Assembly: GCF_011758765.1 (NCBI RefSeq)
Contig: NZ_JAANOU010000001.1
Span: forward strand, 3,224,001-3,288,000
Direction: 5' to 3'
DNA from: Amycolatopsis viridis
GTDB taxonomy: Bacteria; Actinomycetota; Actinomycetes; Mycobacteriales; Pseudonocardiaceae
Length of the DNA stretch: 64,000 bases
The notes beneath the pieces were generated by a model. That model searched no databases. It saw only the letters and a program-made list of their open reading frames with translations, and was not told the DNA's origin. A program made the position numbers and the translations under genes. Every line of letters starts with the position of its first letter. Positions within the stretch are counted from its first letter, which is position 1. Below, in pieces: positions 32,228 to 40,484 of this stretch.

Positions 32228-34173
32228 CGGTGGTCCTCCTGCTCGGCGGAAACGGGGATGTCGGTCAGCGGCGTGGCCGGGTCGAGCGAGGACAGGTCGC
32301 CCACCGGCTCGCCCAGGTGCCGGGCCCGGATGGCGCGGCGCATGATCTTGCCGTTCTTGGTCTTCGGCAGCGTCGGCACGACGTGCAGCACGGGCGCGAA
32401 GGAGCGGCCCGCGTTGCGCAGCGCGGTCGCCTCCAGATCGGCCTGGTCGACGGCGCGCTCGCGCAGCACCACGAACGCGACGGCGCGCTGGCCGCGCCGC
32501 TGGTCCGGCACGCCGATGACCGCCGCCTCCGCGATGCGGCTGTCCTTCAGCAACGCCGTCTCGATCTCCGCCGGGCCGACCCGCCGTCCGGAGAGCTTGA
32601 TCGTGTCGTCGGAGCGGCCGTGGATGCGCCAGGTGCCGTCACCGTCCACACTGGCCAGATCGCCGTGCAGCCAGACGCCGTCCCAGCGGCTCCAGTACGT
32701 CTCCAGGTACCGGTCCCGGTCGCGCCAGAAGGCGTGCGTCATGCCGGGGAACGTGTTGCGCACGGTCAGCTCCCCGACCTCACCCACCACCGGGGCGCCG
32801 TCGGCGTCCAGGACGGCCGCGTCGACGCCGGGCAGCGGCCCGTTGAACGAGGCCGGTTTCATCGGCAGGAACGGGTAGCCGACGAGCAGCCCGCCCCCGA
32901 CCTCGGTACCGCCGCTGTAGTTGATGATCGGGCGGGTGGACAGCCCGACCTCCTTGAACAACCACCACCAGGTCGGCTCGTCCCACGCCTCCCCGGTGGA
33001 CACGAAGGCGCGCAACGTGCCCAGGTCGGCGAAGGACCCGTCGCTGCTCGCCATGATCGCCCGTGCGGCGGTGGGCGCGATGCCCTGCACGGTGACGCCG
33101 TTGCGCTCGACGATGTCCCACATCCGGCCGGGGTGCGGGTGGACCGGCACGCCCTCGATCATCACGATCGTGGCCCCGAGCTGGAGCGGCCCCATGATGA
33201 GCAGCGGGCCCACGAGCCACCCCATGTCGGTGATCCAGGAGACCACGTCGTCGTCGTGCACGTCGAAGCCGTAGGCGAAGTCGACCGCGGCCTTCACCGC
33301 CAGGCCGGCGTGGGAGTGCACGATCCCCTTCGGCTTGCCGGTGGTGCCGGAGGTGTAGACGATCGCGAGCGGGTCGTCGGACTCGGTGGCGGCCGTGCCG
33401 ACCGGCTCCGGATCGGCCGCGAGCTCGTCCCAGTAGACGTCGCGCCCGGCACGCATCTCCACGCCGTGCGCGAGGTGGCGGACCACCACCACGTGCCGGA
33501 CCGAGGGCGCCGATTCCAGCGCCTCGTCGGCGACCTCCTTCAGCGGCACGCGCTTGCCGCGCCGGGTGGTGCCGTCGGCCGTGACCAGGAGAACCGCCTC
33601 GGAGTCCTGCAGGCGCGTGGCCAGCGCCTCGGCGCCGTAACCGGTGAAGGCCGGAACGGCCACCGCCCCGATCATCGCGATGCCCAGGAACGCCACCACC
33701 GACTCCGGCACGACCGGCACGTACAGCACCACCCGGTCGCCCGCCCGGACGCCGAGACGCGCCAGGTTGGCGGCGAACCGGCGCACCTGCTGGGACAGCT
33801 GGGCGTAGGTCAGCGAGCGTCGCTGCCCGCTGTCGCCCTCGTAGACCACGGCGGTCTTGCCGGCCCGCTCACCCACCGCGTGGCGGTGCGCGCAGAGCAC
33901 CGCGGCGTTGACCCGGCCGCCGGGGAACCAGCGCGGGAAGGGCTTGCCCTCGCTGTCGTCGCGGACCCGCTCGAACGGCTCGTCGAAGGCGACGCCGAGA
34001 TCCTCGACCACCGCGCGCCAGAACCACTCGGGGTCCTCGACCGACGCCCGGTGCAACTCCTCGACGCTGTCGTGTCCCCAGCGCCGCATCGCCGCCAGGA
34101 GGCGGCTGCGCTCGCGTTCCGCCGCGCCGGGCACCCAGGCGTACGCGGTGCCCGTGTCTTCGGTCACTGGCAT
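32224..34173 (-). CDS. AMP-forming acyl-CoA synthetase, acetyl-CoA-synthetase-like
   Basis: A 649-aa ligase with the N-terminal cap found in acetyl/propionyl/acetoacetyl-CoA synthetases (EWFWRAVVEDLGVAF), P-loop YTSGTTGKPKGIVHSHAG, the NYSGGTEVGGG pocket motif, WLHGDLAS, and the C-terminal Lys motif PKTKNGKIMRR. It forms an acyl-adenylate and then an acyl-CoA. It lies after MaoC (22 bp) and overlaps the acyl-CoA dehydrogenase start, so it probably activates that enzyme's substrate. Short or branched acids are typical of the subgroup. Confidence 0.9.
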   Translation of the reverse strand: MPVTEDTGTAYAWVPGAAERERSRLLAAMRRWGHDSVEELHRASVEDPEWFWRAVVEDLGVAFDEPFERVRDDSEGKPFPRWFPGGRVNAAVLCAHRHAVGERAGKTAVVYEGDSGQRRSLTYAQLSQQVRRFAANLARLGVRAGDRVVLYVPVVPESVVAFLGIAMIGAVAVPAFTGYGAEALATRLQDSEAVLLVTADGTTRRGKRVPLKEVADEALESAPSVRHVVVVRHLAHGVEMRAGRDVYWDELAADPEPVGTAATESDDPLAIVYTSGTTGKPKGIVHSHAGLAVKAAVDFAYGFDVHDDDVVSWITDMGWLVGPLLIMGPLQLGATIVMIEGVPVHPHPGRMWDIVERNGVTVQGIAPTAARAIMASSDGSFADLGTLRAFVSTGEAWDEPTWWWLFKEVGLSTRPIINYSGGTEVGGGLLVGYPFLPMKPASFNGPLPGVDAAVLDADGAPVVGEVGELTVRNTFPGMTHAFWRDRDRYLETYWSRWDGVWLHGDLASVDGDGTWRIHGRSDDTIKLSGRRVGPAEIETALLKDSRIAEAAVIGVPDQRRGQRAVAFVVLRERAVDQADLEATALRNAGRSFAPVLHVVPTLPKTKNGKIMRRAIRARHLGEPVGDLSSLDPATPLTDIPVSAEQEDHR

Positions 34174-34195
34174 GGTTCTCCTCGTCGGGCGCCGG

Positions 34196-34675
34196 TCACG
34201 ACGCGGCGGTGGCGGCCTGATCCGCGGCCGACCGCTTGAGCATCAGGCCGACGCGGGTGGCGTCGCAGACGATCTCGTCACGCTGGTTGATGCCCAGGTG
34301 CCGGAAGACGACGATGCCCGAGTCACCGCGACTCTTGGACTCGCGCTTGCTCACGATCTCGGTGCGCGCGCGGATGGTGTCGCCGTGGAACACCGGGTTC
34401 GGGAACTTGACCTCCTGGAAGCCGAGGTTGCCCAGCGTCGTGCCCTGCGTGGTGTCCGGAACCGTGACGCCGGAGACCAGGCCCAGGATGAACAGGCTGT
34501 TGACCAGCCGCTGGCCGAAGATGGTGTTCTTGCTGTACTCCGCGTCGAGGTGCAGCGGGGCGAGGTTCAGCGTCAGCGTGCTGAACAGCACGTTGTCCGC
34601 CTCGGTGACCGTCCGCCGGGTCGCGTGCTCGATCACCGCGCCGGGCTCGAACTCCTCGAAATACAGGCCGGGCAT
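34196..34675 (-). CDS. MaoC-like (R)-enoyl-CoA hydratase
   Basis: A 159-aa hot-dog-fold protein. FEPGAVIEHATRRTVTEADN and LAPLHLDAEYSKNTIFGQRL fit MaoC-type hydratases, including the Asp-His-type hydratase region, and VNSLFILGLVSG follows. ATG 34675 has GGAGGG six bases upstream; the frame is open to a GTG at 34687, but with worse spacing. It is the first gene of the leftward operon to 29056, directly downstream of the AT-rich element S2. It hydrates enoyl-CoA esters formed by the acyl-CoA dehydrogenases. Confidence 0.88.
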   Translation of the reverse strand: MPGLYFEEFEPGAVIEHATRRTVTEADNVLFSTLTLNLAPLHLDAEYSKNTIFGQRLVNSLFILGLVSGVTVPDTTQGTTLGNLGFQEVKFPNPVFHGDTIRARTEIVSKRESKSRGDSGIVVFRHLGINQRDEIVCDATRVGLMLKRSAADQAATAAS

Positions 34676-34695
34676 GGCACCCTCCACTCCTACCG

Positions 34696-34707
34696 AAAAT
34701 ATATTTT
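34696..34707. promoter_or_regulatory. AT-rich palindromic element S2
   Basis: A perfect 12-base palindrome AAAATATATTTT. On the minus strand it follows CAT and overlaps a TAAAAT -10 candidate placed for a 5' leader of about 20 bases with the MaoC ribosome site. It is one of the members of the window-wide AT-rich family. Confidence 0.7.
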
Positions 34708-34786
34708 ATGTTTACATGGCGGCGCGGCCGGGGTCAACCCCGCCGGCCCGGGAGCCCGCCAGCCGTCCGGCAACCTTGCTCTAACG

Positions 34787-34806
34787 AAGTATTAAATATA
34801 GTATCT
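34787..34806. promoter_or_regulatory. AT-rich element S7 with -10, CoA ligase promoter
   Basis: AAGTATTAAATATAGTATCT contains TATAGT, a good -10 for rightward transcription of the operon starting at 34883. On the minus strand it shares TATATTTAAT with the element at 55208-55222. It is a less symmetric member of the AT-rich family. Confidence 0.5.
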
Positions 34807-34882
34807 CGCCAATCCGGCACGGCTCCCCCCGCGGACGGCCCACTGCACCCGGAAAACCCGTTCACCCACAGGAGGTGCCCGG

Positions 34883-36436
34883 ATGGACTCCGGCCCCACC
34901 GTCGCCTCGGTGCTGCGCCGCGGCTACACCGAATTCGCCGACCTGCCCGCCGTCGTGGACGTGTCCGGGACGACGACCACCTACGCGGAGCTGGGCCGCG
35001 ACGCGCGGCTTCTGGTGACCGGCCTGCGAAACCAGGGTGCCCGCCACGGGGACCGCATCGTCGTCCTGACCAAGAACCGGCCGGAGTGCTTCACCCTGGA
35101 CCACGCGCTGGCGATCGGCGGGTTCGTCCGCGTCGCGCTCAGCTACCGCCTGCACCCGAAGGAGATCGCCGACATCGTCGCCGACTCCGGGGCGCACATC
35201 GTCGTCGTGGACGGCGAGCGCGTCGCCGAAATCGCCGGTGCGGTCGGCGCGGACGTCACGCTGGTGAACTTCGACGGCGACGGGCCGGGCGTCCCCTACG
35301 GCTCGCTGTTCGGCGGTGCGGAAGCCGAACCCGCCGAGGTCTCCCCCGCCGACATCGCGTGGATGCCCTACACGTCCGGCACCAGCGGGCGCCCCAAAGG
35401 CGTCATCCACACCCACCACAGCCTGCTGTCGATCATCCGGAACGTGCTGGTCGAGCTGCCGGGGCTGGGCGATCGCGACGTCCTCGTGCACACCGCCCCG
35501 CTCACGCACCTCAGCGGGTACGCGATGCTGGCCGGCTTCACGCGCGGCGCCCGCCAGATCGCCCTCGGCCGGTTCGAGCCGGCGGAGTACCTCCGCGTCG
35601 TCCAGCAGCACCGCGCGACGGTCCTGCCCCTGGTCCCGACGATGATCAACATGCTGCTGCCGGTCCTGGAGGCGGGCGAGGCCGACGTCTCCAGCGTGCA
35701 CACCGTGCTCTACGGCGGCTCCCCCATCGCACCGGACCGGCTGGCGCGGGCGATCAAGCTGTTCGGCCCGGTCTTCGTCCAGTCCTACGGGCTCACCGAG
35801 ATGCCGTGGTCGTCCTGGCTGTCCAAACCGGACCACGTGTTCGACCCGGACGGCGAGCTGCCCGCCCGCCTCGGCTCGGCGGGCCGGGTGAGCCCGTTCA
35901 TCGAGATGCGCCTGGTCACCCCCGGTGGCCGTCTCGCCGAGGACGGCGAGGAGGGCGAGATCCAGCTGCGCGGCGACGCCCGCATGGCCGGGTACTGGAA
36001 CCTCCCGGACGAGACAGCGGCCGCCATCCGCGACGGCGGGTGGGTGGCCACCGGCGACGTCGGGCGCATGTCCGAGGGCTACCTGCACGTCGTCGACCGC
36101 AAGAAGGACATGATCGTTTCCGGCGGCTTCAACGTCTATCCCGCCGAGGTGGAGAACGCCATCTACACGGTGCCCGGCGTGGCGGAGGTCGCCGTGGTCG
36201 GCATCCCCGACGAGCGGTGGGGCGAAACCGTGCACGCGGTGGTCGTCCCGCGCGGCGGGGCCACGGTGACCCGGGACGAGATCGACCGGGCCTGCCTCGG
36301 CACGATCGCCGCCTACAAGCGCCCGCGCAGCGTCGAGTTCGTCAGCGAACTGCCGAAGACGGGCACCGGCAAGATCATGCGCCGCGCGGTGAAGGAACGG
36401 TACTGGCAGGGCCGGGCCCGGCTGGTCAACGGATGA
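34883..36436 (+). CDS. AMP-forming acyl-CoA ligase
   Basis: A 517-aa ligase of the fatty-acid/aromatic acid type. P-loop MPYTSGTSGRPKGVIHTHHS, the SYGLTEMPWSSW pocket motif, ATGDVGRM, DRKKDMIVSGGFNVYPAEVE, and the catalytic Lys in LPKTGTGKIMRRAVKE. ATG 34883 has AGGAGG upstream. It is the first gene of the rightward BVMO operon. Likely substrate is a carboxylic acid formed after ring or ketone cleavage in this pathway. Confidence 0.92.
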   Translation: MDSGPTVASVLRRGYTEFADLPAVVDVSGTTTTYAELGRDARLLVTGLRNQGARHGDRIVVLTKNRPECFTLDHALAIGGFVRVALSYRLHPKEIADIVADSGAHIVVVDGERVAEIAGAVGADVTLVNFDGDGPGVPYGSLFGGAEAEPAEVSPADIAWMPYTSGTSGRPKGVIHTHHSLLSIIRNVLVELPGLGDRDVLVHTAPLTHLSGYAMLAGFTRGARQIALGRFEPAEYLRVVQQHRATVLPLVPTMINMLLPVLEAGEADVSSVHTVLYGGSPIAPDRLARAIKLFGPVFVQSYGLTEMPWSSWLSKPDHVFDPDGELPARLGSAGRVSPFIEMRLVTPGGRLAEDGEEGEIQLRGDARMAGYWNLPDETAAAIRDGGWVATGDVGRMSEGYLHVVDRKKDMIVSGGFNVYPAEVENAIYTVPGVAEVAVVGIPDERWGETVHAVVVPRGGATVTRDEIDRACLGTIAAYKRPRSVEFVSELPKTGTGKIMRRAVKERYWQGRARLVNG

Positions 36437-36447
36437 AGGAGCACCGC

Positions 36448-38373
36448 ATGCCCCAGGATGACTTCGCGGACCTGGTCCGGCGAGCCGTCCGCGACGCGAA
36501 CGTGCCGACGCTGCTGATGGTCCTGGTCCAGCTGACCGGGGACACGCGGTGGCTGGAAAAGCCCTACCGGCCCACGAGGGGCCGCGGGCTGAGCGAGAAC
36601 GACTCCGGCGGCCTCCCCGGGGACGTGCAGGAGGAGATCCGGCACGCCGCCGCGGACGCGATCATCGCCTGGCACGACGGACGCCCCATGGCGATCCCGG
36701 AGCCGGACGAGTCCCTGCTGACCCGGATGCTGTCCGTGGCGATGGGCGAGGAAATCCCCGGCGAATACGGTCCGATGATCGCCGACGACCTGCGCACCGC
36801 CCTGAACGCCGCGCCCGCCCCGCCGGACGTGCCGCGGCCCCCGGACGGGTCCTCCGCGATCGTCATCGGCGCGGGCATCTCGGGCATGCTCGCCGCACAC
36901 CACCTGCGGCAGGCCGGCATCGCCTGCACGATCATCGAGAGCGGCGAACGCGTCGGCGGAACCTGGTGGCACAACCGGTATCCGGGCTGCGGCGTGGACG
37001 TGCCGAGCCACCTCTACTCCTTCTCCGGCGTCGTCGCCGACTGGCCGTACTACTACGCCACCCGCGACGAGATCCACGCCTACCTGGAATCGGTCGCCGC
37101 CGAATGGGACATCCCCAGCTGTACCCGCTTCTCCACCCGGGCCACCGCGGCCCGGTGGGACGAGGCCGGCCGGCAGTGGTCGGTCGAGATCACCGGCCCG
37201 GACGGCACCCGTGAGGTGCTGCGGGCCGACATCCTGATCAGCGGGGTCGGCGCGTTCGGCAAGCGGAAACTGCCGGACGTGCCAGGGCTCGACCGGTTCG
37301 CCGGCACGTGGTGCCACACCGCGACCTGGCCCGAGGATCTGGACCTGGCCGGCAAGCGCGTCGGCGTGATCGGCAACGGCGCGAGCGCGATGCAGGTCGT
37401 CCCCGCGATCGCCGGTACCGCGGAGTTCCTCACCGTGTTCCAGCGGTCGGCCCACTGGGTGGCGCCGTTCGAGAAGTTCCGGGTGCCGGTCCCGGATCCG
37501 GTCCGGTTCCTGCTCCGCGAGGTCCCGCTGTACCGGTCGTGGTACCGGCAGCGGCTGGCCTGGGTGCTCAACGACACCCTCTACCAGGCGTTGCAGAAGG
37601 ACCCGGACTGGCCGCACCAGGACCGGTCCATCAACGCGATCAACGAGGGCCACCGCCGGTTCTTCACCCGGTACATCTCCGCCGAACTGGCGGGCCGTCC
37701 CGACCTGGTCGAGAAGGTCACCCCGTCCTACCCGCCGTTCGGCAAGCGCATCCTGCTGGACAACGGCTGGTACCGCACGCTGAAGCGGGACGACGTCGAG
37801 CTGGTGACCGACTCGATCGCCGAGATCACCGAGCACGGCATCCGGCTGGTGTCCGGACGCGAGGTGGAACTGGACGTCATCGTGTTCGCCACCGGGTTCG
37901 ACGTGGTGCGCTTCCTGTCGTCGGTGGAGCTGACCGGGCGCGGCGGCCGCACCCTCGGCGACGTGTGGCACGGCGACGACGCGCGCGCCTACCTGGGCAC
38001 GACGGTGCCGGGCTTTCCCAACCTGTTCTGCCTCTACGGCCCCAACACCCAGGCCGGTCACGGCGGCAGCCTGATCTTCTACCTCGAGTGCCAGATGCGG
38101 TACGTGCTGAGCCTGCTCGGGCAGATGTTCGACGCGGGCGCCACGGTCGCCGAGGTCCGCGCCGAGGTCAGCGACAAGTACAACGAGGACGTGGACGCCG
38201 CGCACGAGCGGATGATCTGGACCCAGCCCGGGTTCACCACCTACTACCGCAACTCCCGCGGCCGCGTGGTGGTGGCCAACCCGTGGCGGGTCATCGACTG
38301 GTGGCAGATGACGAAGGAGGCCGTGCTGTCGGACTACCACCTCGACGGCCCCGGAGCGGGAGGTCCGCGATGA
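36448..38373 (+). CDS. Baeyer-Villiger monooxygenase, 4-hydroxyacetophenone type
   Basis: A 641-aa flavoprotein monooxygenase. FAD motif GAGISG at 141-146, NADPH motif GNGASA at 309-314 and the Baeyer-Villiger fingerprint FxGxxxHxxxWP at 284-295 (FAGTWCHTATWP). The N-terminal extension of about 130 residues and the GTWWHNRYPGCGVDVPSHLY segment match 4-hydroxyacetophenone monooxygenase (640 aa), which turns aryl ketones into esters using NADPH and O2. ATG 36448 follows GAAGGAG at six bases; an upstream in-frame ATG (36433) overlaps the ligase stop but lacks a ribosome site. Cyclic or aryl ketones are likely substrates. Confidence 0.92.
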   Translation: MPQDDFADLVRRAVRDANVPTLLMVLVQLTGDTRWLEKPYRPTRGRGLSENDSGGLPGDVQEEIRHAAADAIIAWHDGRPMAIPEPDESLLTRMLSVAMGEEIPGEYGPMIADDLRTALNAAPAPPDVPRPPDGSSAIVIGAGISGMLAAHHLRQAGIACTIIESGERVGGTWWHNRYPGCGVDVPSHLYSFSGVVADWPYYYATRDEIHAYLESVAAEWDIPSCTRFSTRATAARWDEAGRQWSVEITGPDGTREVLRADILISGVGAFGKRKLPDVPGLDRFAGTWCHTATWPEDLDLAGKRVGVIGNGASAMQVVPAIAGTAEFLTVFQRSAHWVAPFEKFRVPVPDPVRFLLREVPLYRSWYRQRLAWVLNDTLYQALQKDPDWPHQDRSINAINEGHRRFFTRYISAELAGRPDLVEKVTPSYPPFGKRILLDNGWYRTLKRDDVELVTDSIAEITEHGIRLVSGREVELDVIVFATGFDVVRFLSSVELTGRGGRTLGDVWHGDDARAYLGTTVPGFPNLFCLYGPNTQAGHGGSLIFYLECQMRYVLSLLGQMFDAGATVAEVRAEVSDKYNEDVDAAHERMIWTQPGFTTYYRNSRGRVVVANPWRVIDWWQMTKEAVLSDYHLDGPGAGGPR

Positions 38374-39119
38374 CGAACCGGTTCACCGGCACGGTCGCGC
38401 TGGTCAACGCCGCCGCGGGGGCGGGGATCGGCGCGGCCGTCACCCGGCGCCTGCTGGCCGAGGACGCCACCGTGGTGATCACCGACGTGAGCGAGCGGCG
38501 GCTGGCCAAGTTCCAGGCGGAGCTGGCCCAGTCCGGCCACGGCGACCGGGTGCTCGCCCGCGTCGCCGACGCGGCCGACGAGCACGCGGTCGACGCGCTG
38601 CTCGCCGAGGTCGCGGCCGTGCACGGGCGGCTGGACGTCCTGGTCAACAGCGTCGGGCTCAACCTGCTGGCGGAGTTCCCCGGCACCGGCCTGGACACCT
38701 GGCGCCGGGTCCTGGACACGTCGCTGACCTCGCACTTCCTGCACGCCCGCGCGGCCTGGCCGCTGCTGCGGAAATCGGCCGCCCCGGCCATCGTCAACAT
38801 TTCCTCGCTCGCGGCCGAAGCCCCGGTGCCCTTCGGTGAGGTCGCCTACGCCGCGGCGAAGGCCGGTGTGCTCGGGCTGACCCGCGCACTGGCGGTGGAG
38901 GGCGCCCAGTGGGGGATCCGCTGCAACGCGGTCATCCCGGGCCTGATCTGGAACGAGCGCCTCACCGCCGGGGTCGCCGCCGAGTACGTCGACGCCTACC
39001 GTGCGCGGCGGCCGCTGGGCCGGGACGGCGAGCCGGACGAGGTCGCCGACGTGATCCTCTTCCTCGCCTCGGGCGACAGCCGGCACGTCACCGGCCAGGC
39101 GCTGCGGGTGGCGTCATGA
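38370..39119 (+). CDS. SDR family oxidoreductase
   Basis: A 249-aa short-chain dehydrogenase. The cofactor motif is slightly unusual (NAAAGAGIGAAV instead of TGxxxGxG) but the rest is normal: NSVGLNLLAEF, the catalytic Ser in NISSLAAEA and YAAAK. It overlaps the BVMO stop by four bases (ATGA) and the next SDR likewise, so three genes are translationally coupled. It probably interconverts an alcohol and the ketone used by the BVMO. Confidence 0.88.
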   Translation: MTNRFTGTVALVNAAAGAGIGAAVTRRLLAEDATVVITDVSERRLAKFQAELAQSGHGDRVLARVADAADEHAVDALLAEVAAVHGRLDVLVNSVGLNLLAEFPGTGLDTWRRVLDTSLTSHFLHARAAWPLLRKSAAPAIVNISSLAAEAPVPFGEVAYAAAKAGVLGLTRALAVEGAQWGIRCNAVIPGLIWNERLTAGVAAEYVDAYRARRPLGRDGEPDEVADVILFLASGDSRHVTGQALRVAS

Positions 39120-39895
39120 CACTGGAGGGAAAGGTCGCGCTCGTCACCGGGGCCGCCGGCGGTGTCGGCGTGGCGATCTGCCGCGCGCTGCGGGAGGCCG
39201 GGGCGCGGGTCGCGCTCACCGACGTCGACGGGTCCGCGCTGGACGAGGTTGCGAGCGGCCTCGGCGACGGCGCGGCCACCTTCGTCACCGATCTCGCCGA
39301 CGACGACGCCGCGGCGGCGCTGCCGGCGCGCGTGCGGGACGAGTTCGGGTCGCTGGACATCCTGGTCAACAACGCCGGGGTCCGCCAGGTCGCCCCGATG
39401 CTCGACCTCACGCCGGCGCAGTGGCGGCGCACGCTGGACGTCGACCTGGTCGCCCCGTTCGTGCTGTGCCGGGCCGCGATCCCGCTGATGGCCGAGCAGG
39501 GCCGGGGCAAGATCGTCAACATCGCCTCGATGGCCGGGCTCGCCGCGTTCCGCGACCGCGCGGCCTACAGCGCCGCCAAGGCCGGCCTGATCATGCTCAC
39601 CAAGAACATCACGGTGGAGTTCGGTGACCGGGGCATCTGGTGCAACGCCGTCGCCCCCGGCGTCGTGGAGACCCCGATGACGAGCTTCTTCTTCGCCAGC
39701 CCCGGCATGACCTCCTCGATCCGCGCGAACACGCCGATGCGGCGCTGGTCGCGGCCCGAGGAGATCGCGCGGCCGGTGGTGTTCCTGAGCGGTCCGGAGT
39801 CGGACTTCGTCAACGGGACGGTCGTCCCGGTCGACGGCGGCTGGACCGCCGGTTACTACGGGGCGGAGCTGTCCCCCCGGCCCGAGGAGGCATGA
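39116..39895 (+). CDS. SDR family oxidoreductase
   Basis: A 259-aa classical SDR with TGAAGGVGVA for NAD(P), NNAGVRQVAPM, catalytic Ser in NIASMAGLA, YSAAK and a C-terminal PVDGGWTAG. ATG 39116 overlaps the previous gene by four bases. Two adjacent SDRs beside a BVMO suggest one makes the ketone and the other handles a later hydroxy or keto intermediate; which is which is not visible. Confidence 0.9.
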   Translation: MTLEGKVALVTGAAGGVGVAICRALREAGARVALTDVDGSALDEVASGLGDGAATFVTDLADDDAAAALPARVRDEFGSLDILVNNAGVRQVAPMLDLTPAQWRRTLDVDLVAPFVLCRAAIPLMAEQGRGKIVNIASMAGLAAFRDRAAYSAAKAGLIMLTKNITVEFGDRGIWCNAVAPGVVETPMTSFFFASPGMTSSIRANTPMRRWSRPEEIARPVVFLSGPESDFVNGTVVPVDGGWTAGYYGAELSPRPEEA

Positions 39896-39896
39896 C

Positions 39897-40427
39897 GTGA
39901 TCTCCAACGCGCGACTGGAGGAGCTGTCGGCCAAGCAGGCGATCGCCGACCTGCTGCTGACCTACTGCCGCGGCATCGACCGGTGCGACGCCGCGCTCGT
40001 CAAGGAGGCGTTCTGGCCGGACGCCTACGACAACCACGGCGCGGACGCCGGCCCGGCGTGGGAGTTCGCCGACCGGATCGTCGCGGCGAAGCTCGCCACG
40101 ACCGAGTGGACCACGCACGCGGTCACCAACCACCTCGTCGAGGTCGACGGCGACCGCGCGTTCTCCGAGGCGATCGTGCTGACCTTCCAGAAGCAGACCG
40201 GCAGCGACCAGGTCAACGTGTTCTGCGGCCGGTACGTCGACCGCGTCGAGCGGCGCGACGGGACCTGGCGCATCGCCTACCGCCAGATGATCCACGACTG
40301 GAGCGGCTCGACCGTGCTCGAACCGTGGGCGCTGTCCGGTGTGGCCAGTGGCGCCTTCGTCCAGGGCGGCCGGCGTGACGGCGACTTCGTCACCGGCGCC
40401 GGCCGCGACGCTCTGATGCACGACTGA
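39897..40427 (+). CDS. SnoaL-like (NTF2-fold) protein
   Basis: A 176-aa protein of the SnoaL_4 type. AKQAIADLLLTYCRGIDRCD, then AFWPDAYDNHG and TEWTTHAVTNHLVEVDGDRA, show the cone-shaped alpha+beta barrel of this group, which includes isomerases, dehydratases and ring-hydroxylating dioxygenase beta subunits. GTG 39897 starts one base after the SDR stop. It closes the BVMO operon. A binding, isomerase or dehydratase role on a pathway intermediate is possible; not determined. Confidence 0.8.
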   Translation: MISNARLEELSAKQAIADLLLTYCRGIDRCDAALVKEAFWPDAYDNHGADAGPAWEFADRIVAAKLATTEWTTHAVTNHLVEVDGDRAFSEAIVLTFQKQTGSDQVNVFCGRYVDRVERRDGTWRIAYRQMIHDWSGSTVLEPWALSGVASGAFVQGGRRDGDFVTGAGRDALMHD

Positions 40428-40434
40428 CCCATCG

Positions 40435-40484
40435 GCGCGGGGAAGGGGCGGAACGGCCGTGGCCGTTCCGCCCCTTCCCCGCGC
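40435..40484. terminator. Bidirectional terminator, 24-bp perfect stem
   Basis: Two exactly complementary 24-base arms (40435-40458 and 40461-40484) are separated by GT. It lies between the convergent SnoaL gene and ALDH, immediately after the ALDH stop at 40485. It should terminate both operons. Confidence 0.9.

Noticed and set aside
34708-38373. A 1,221-codon continuous forward frame
   Set aside because: It joins an out-of-frame reading of the CoA ligase gene to the true BVMO frame. The BVMO starts at 36448 with its own ribosome site, and the upstream part is Arg/Pro-rich shadow.
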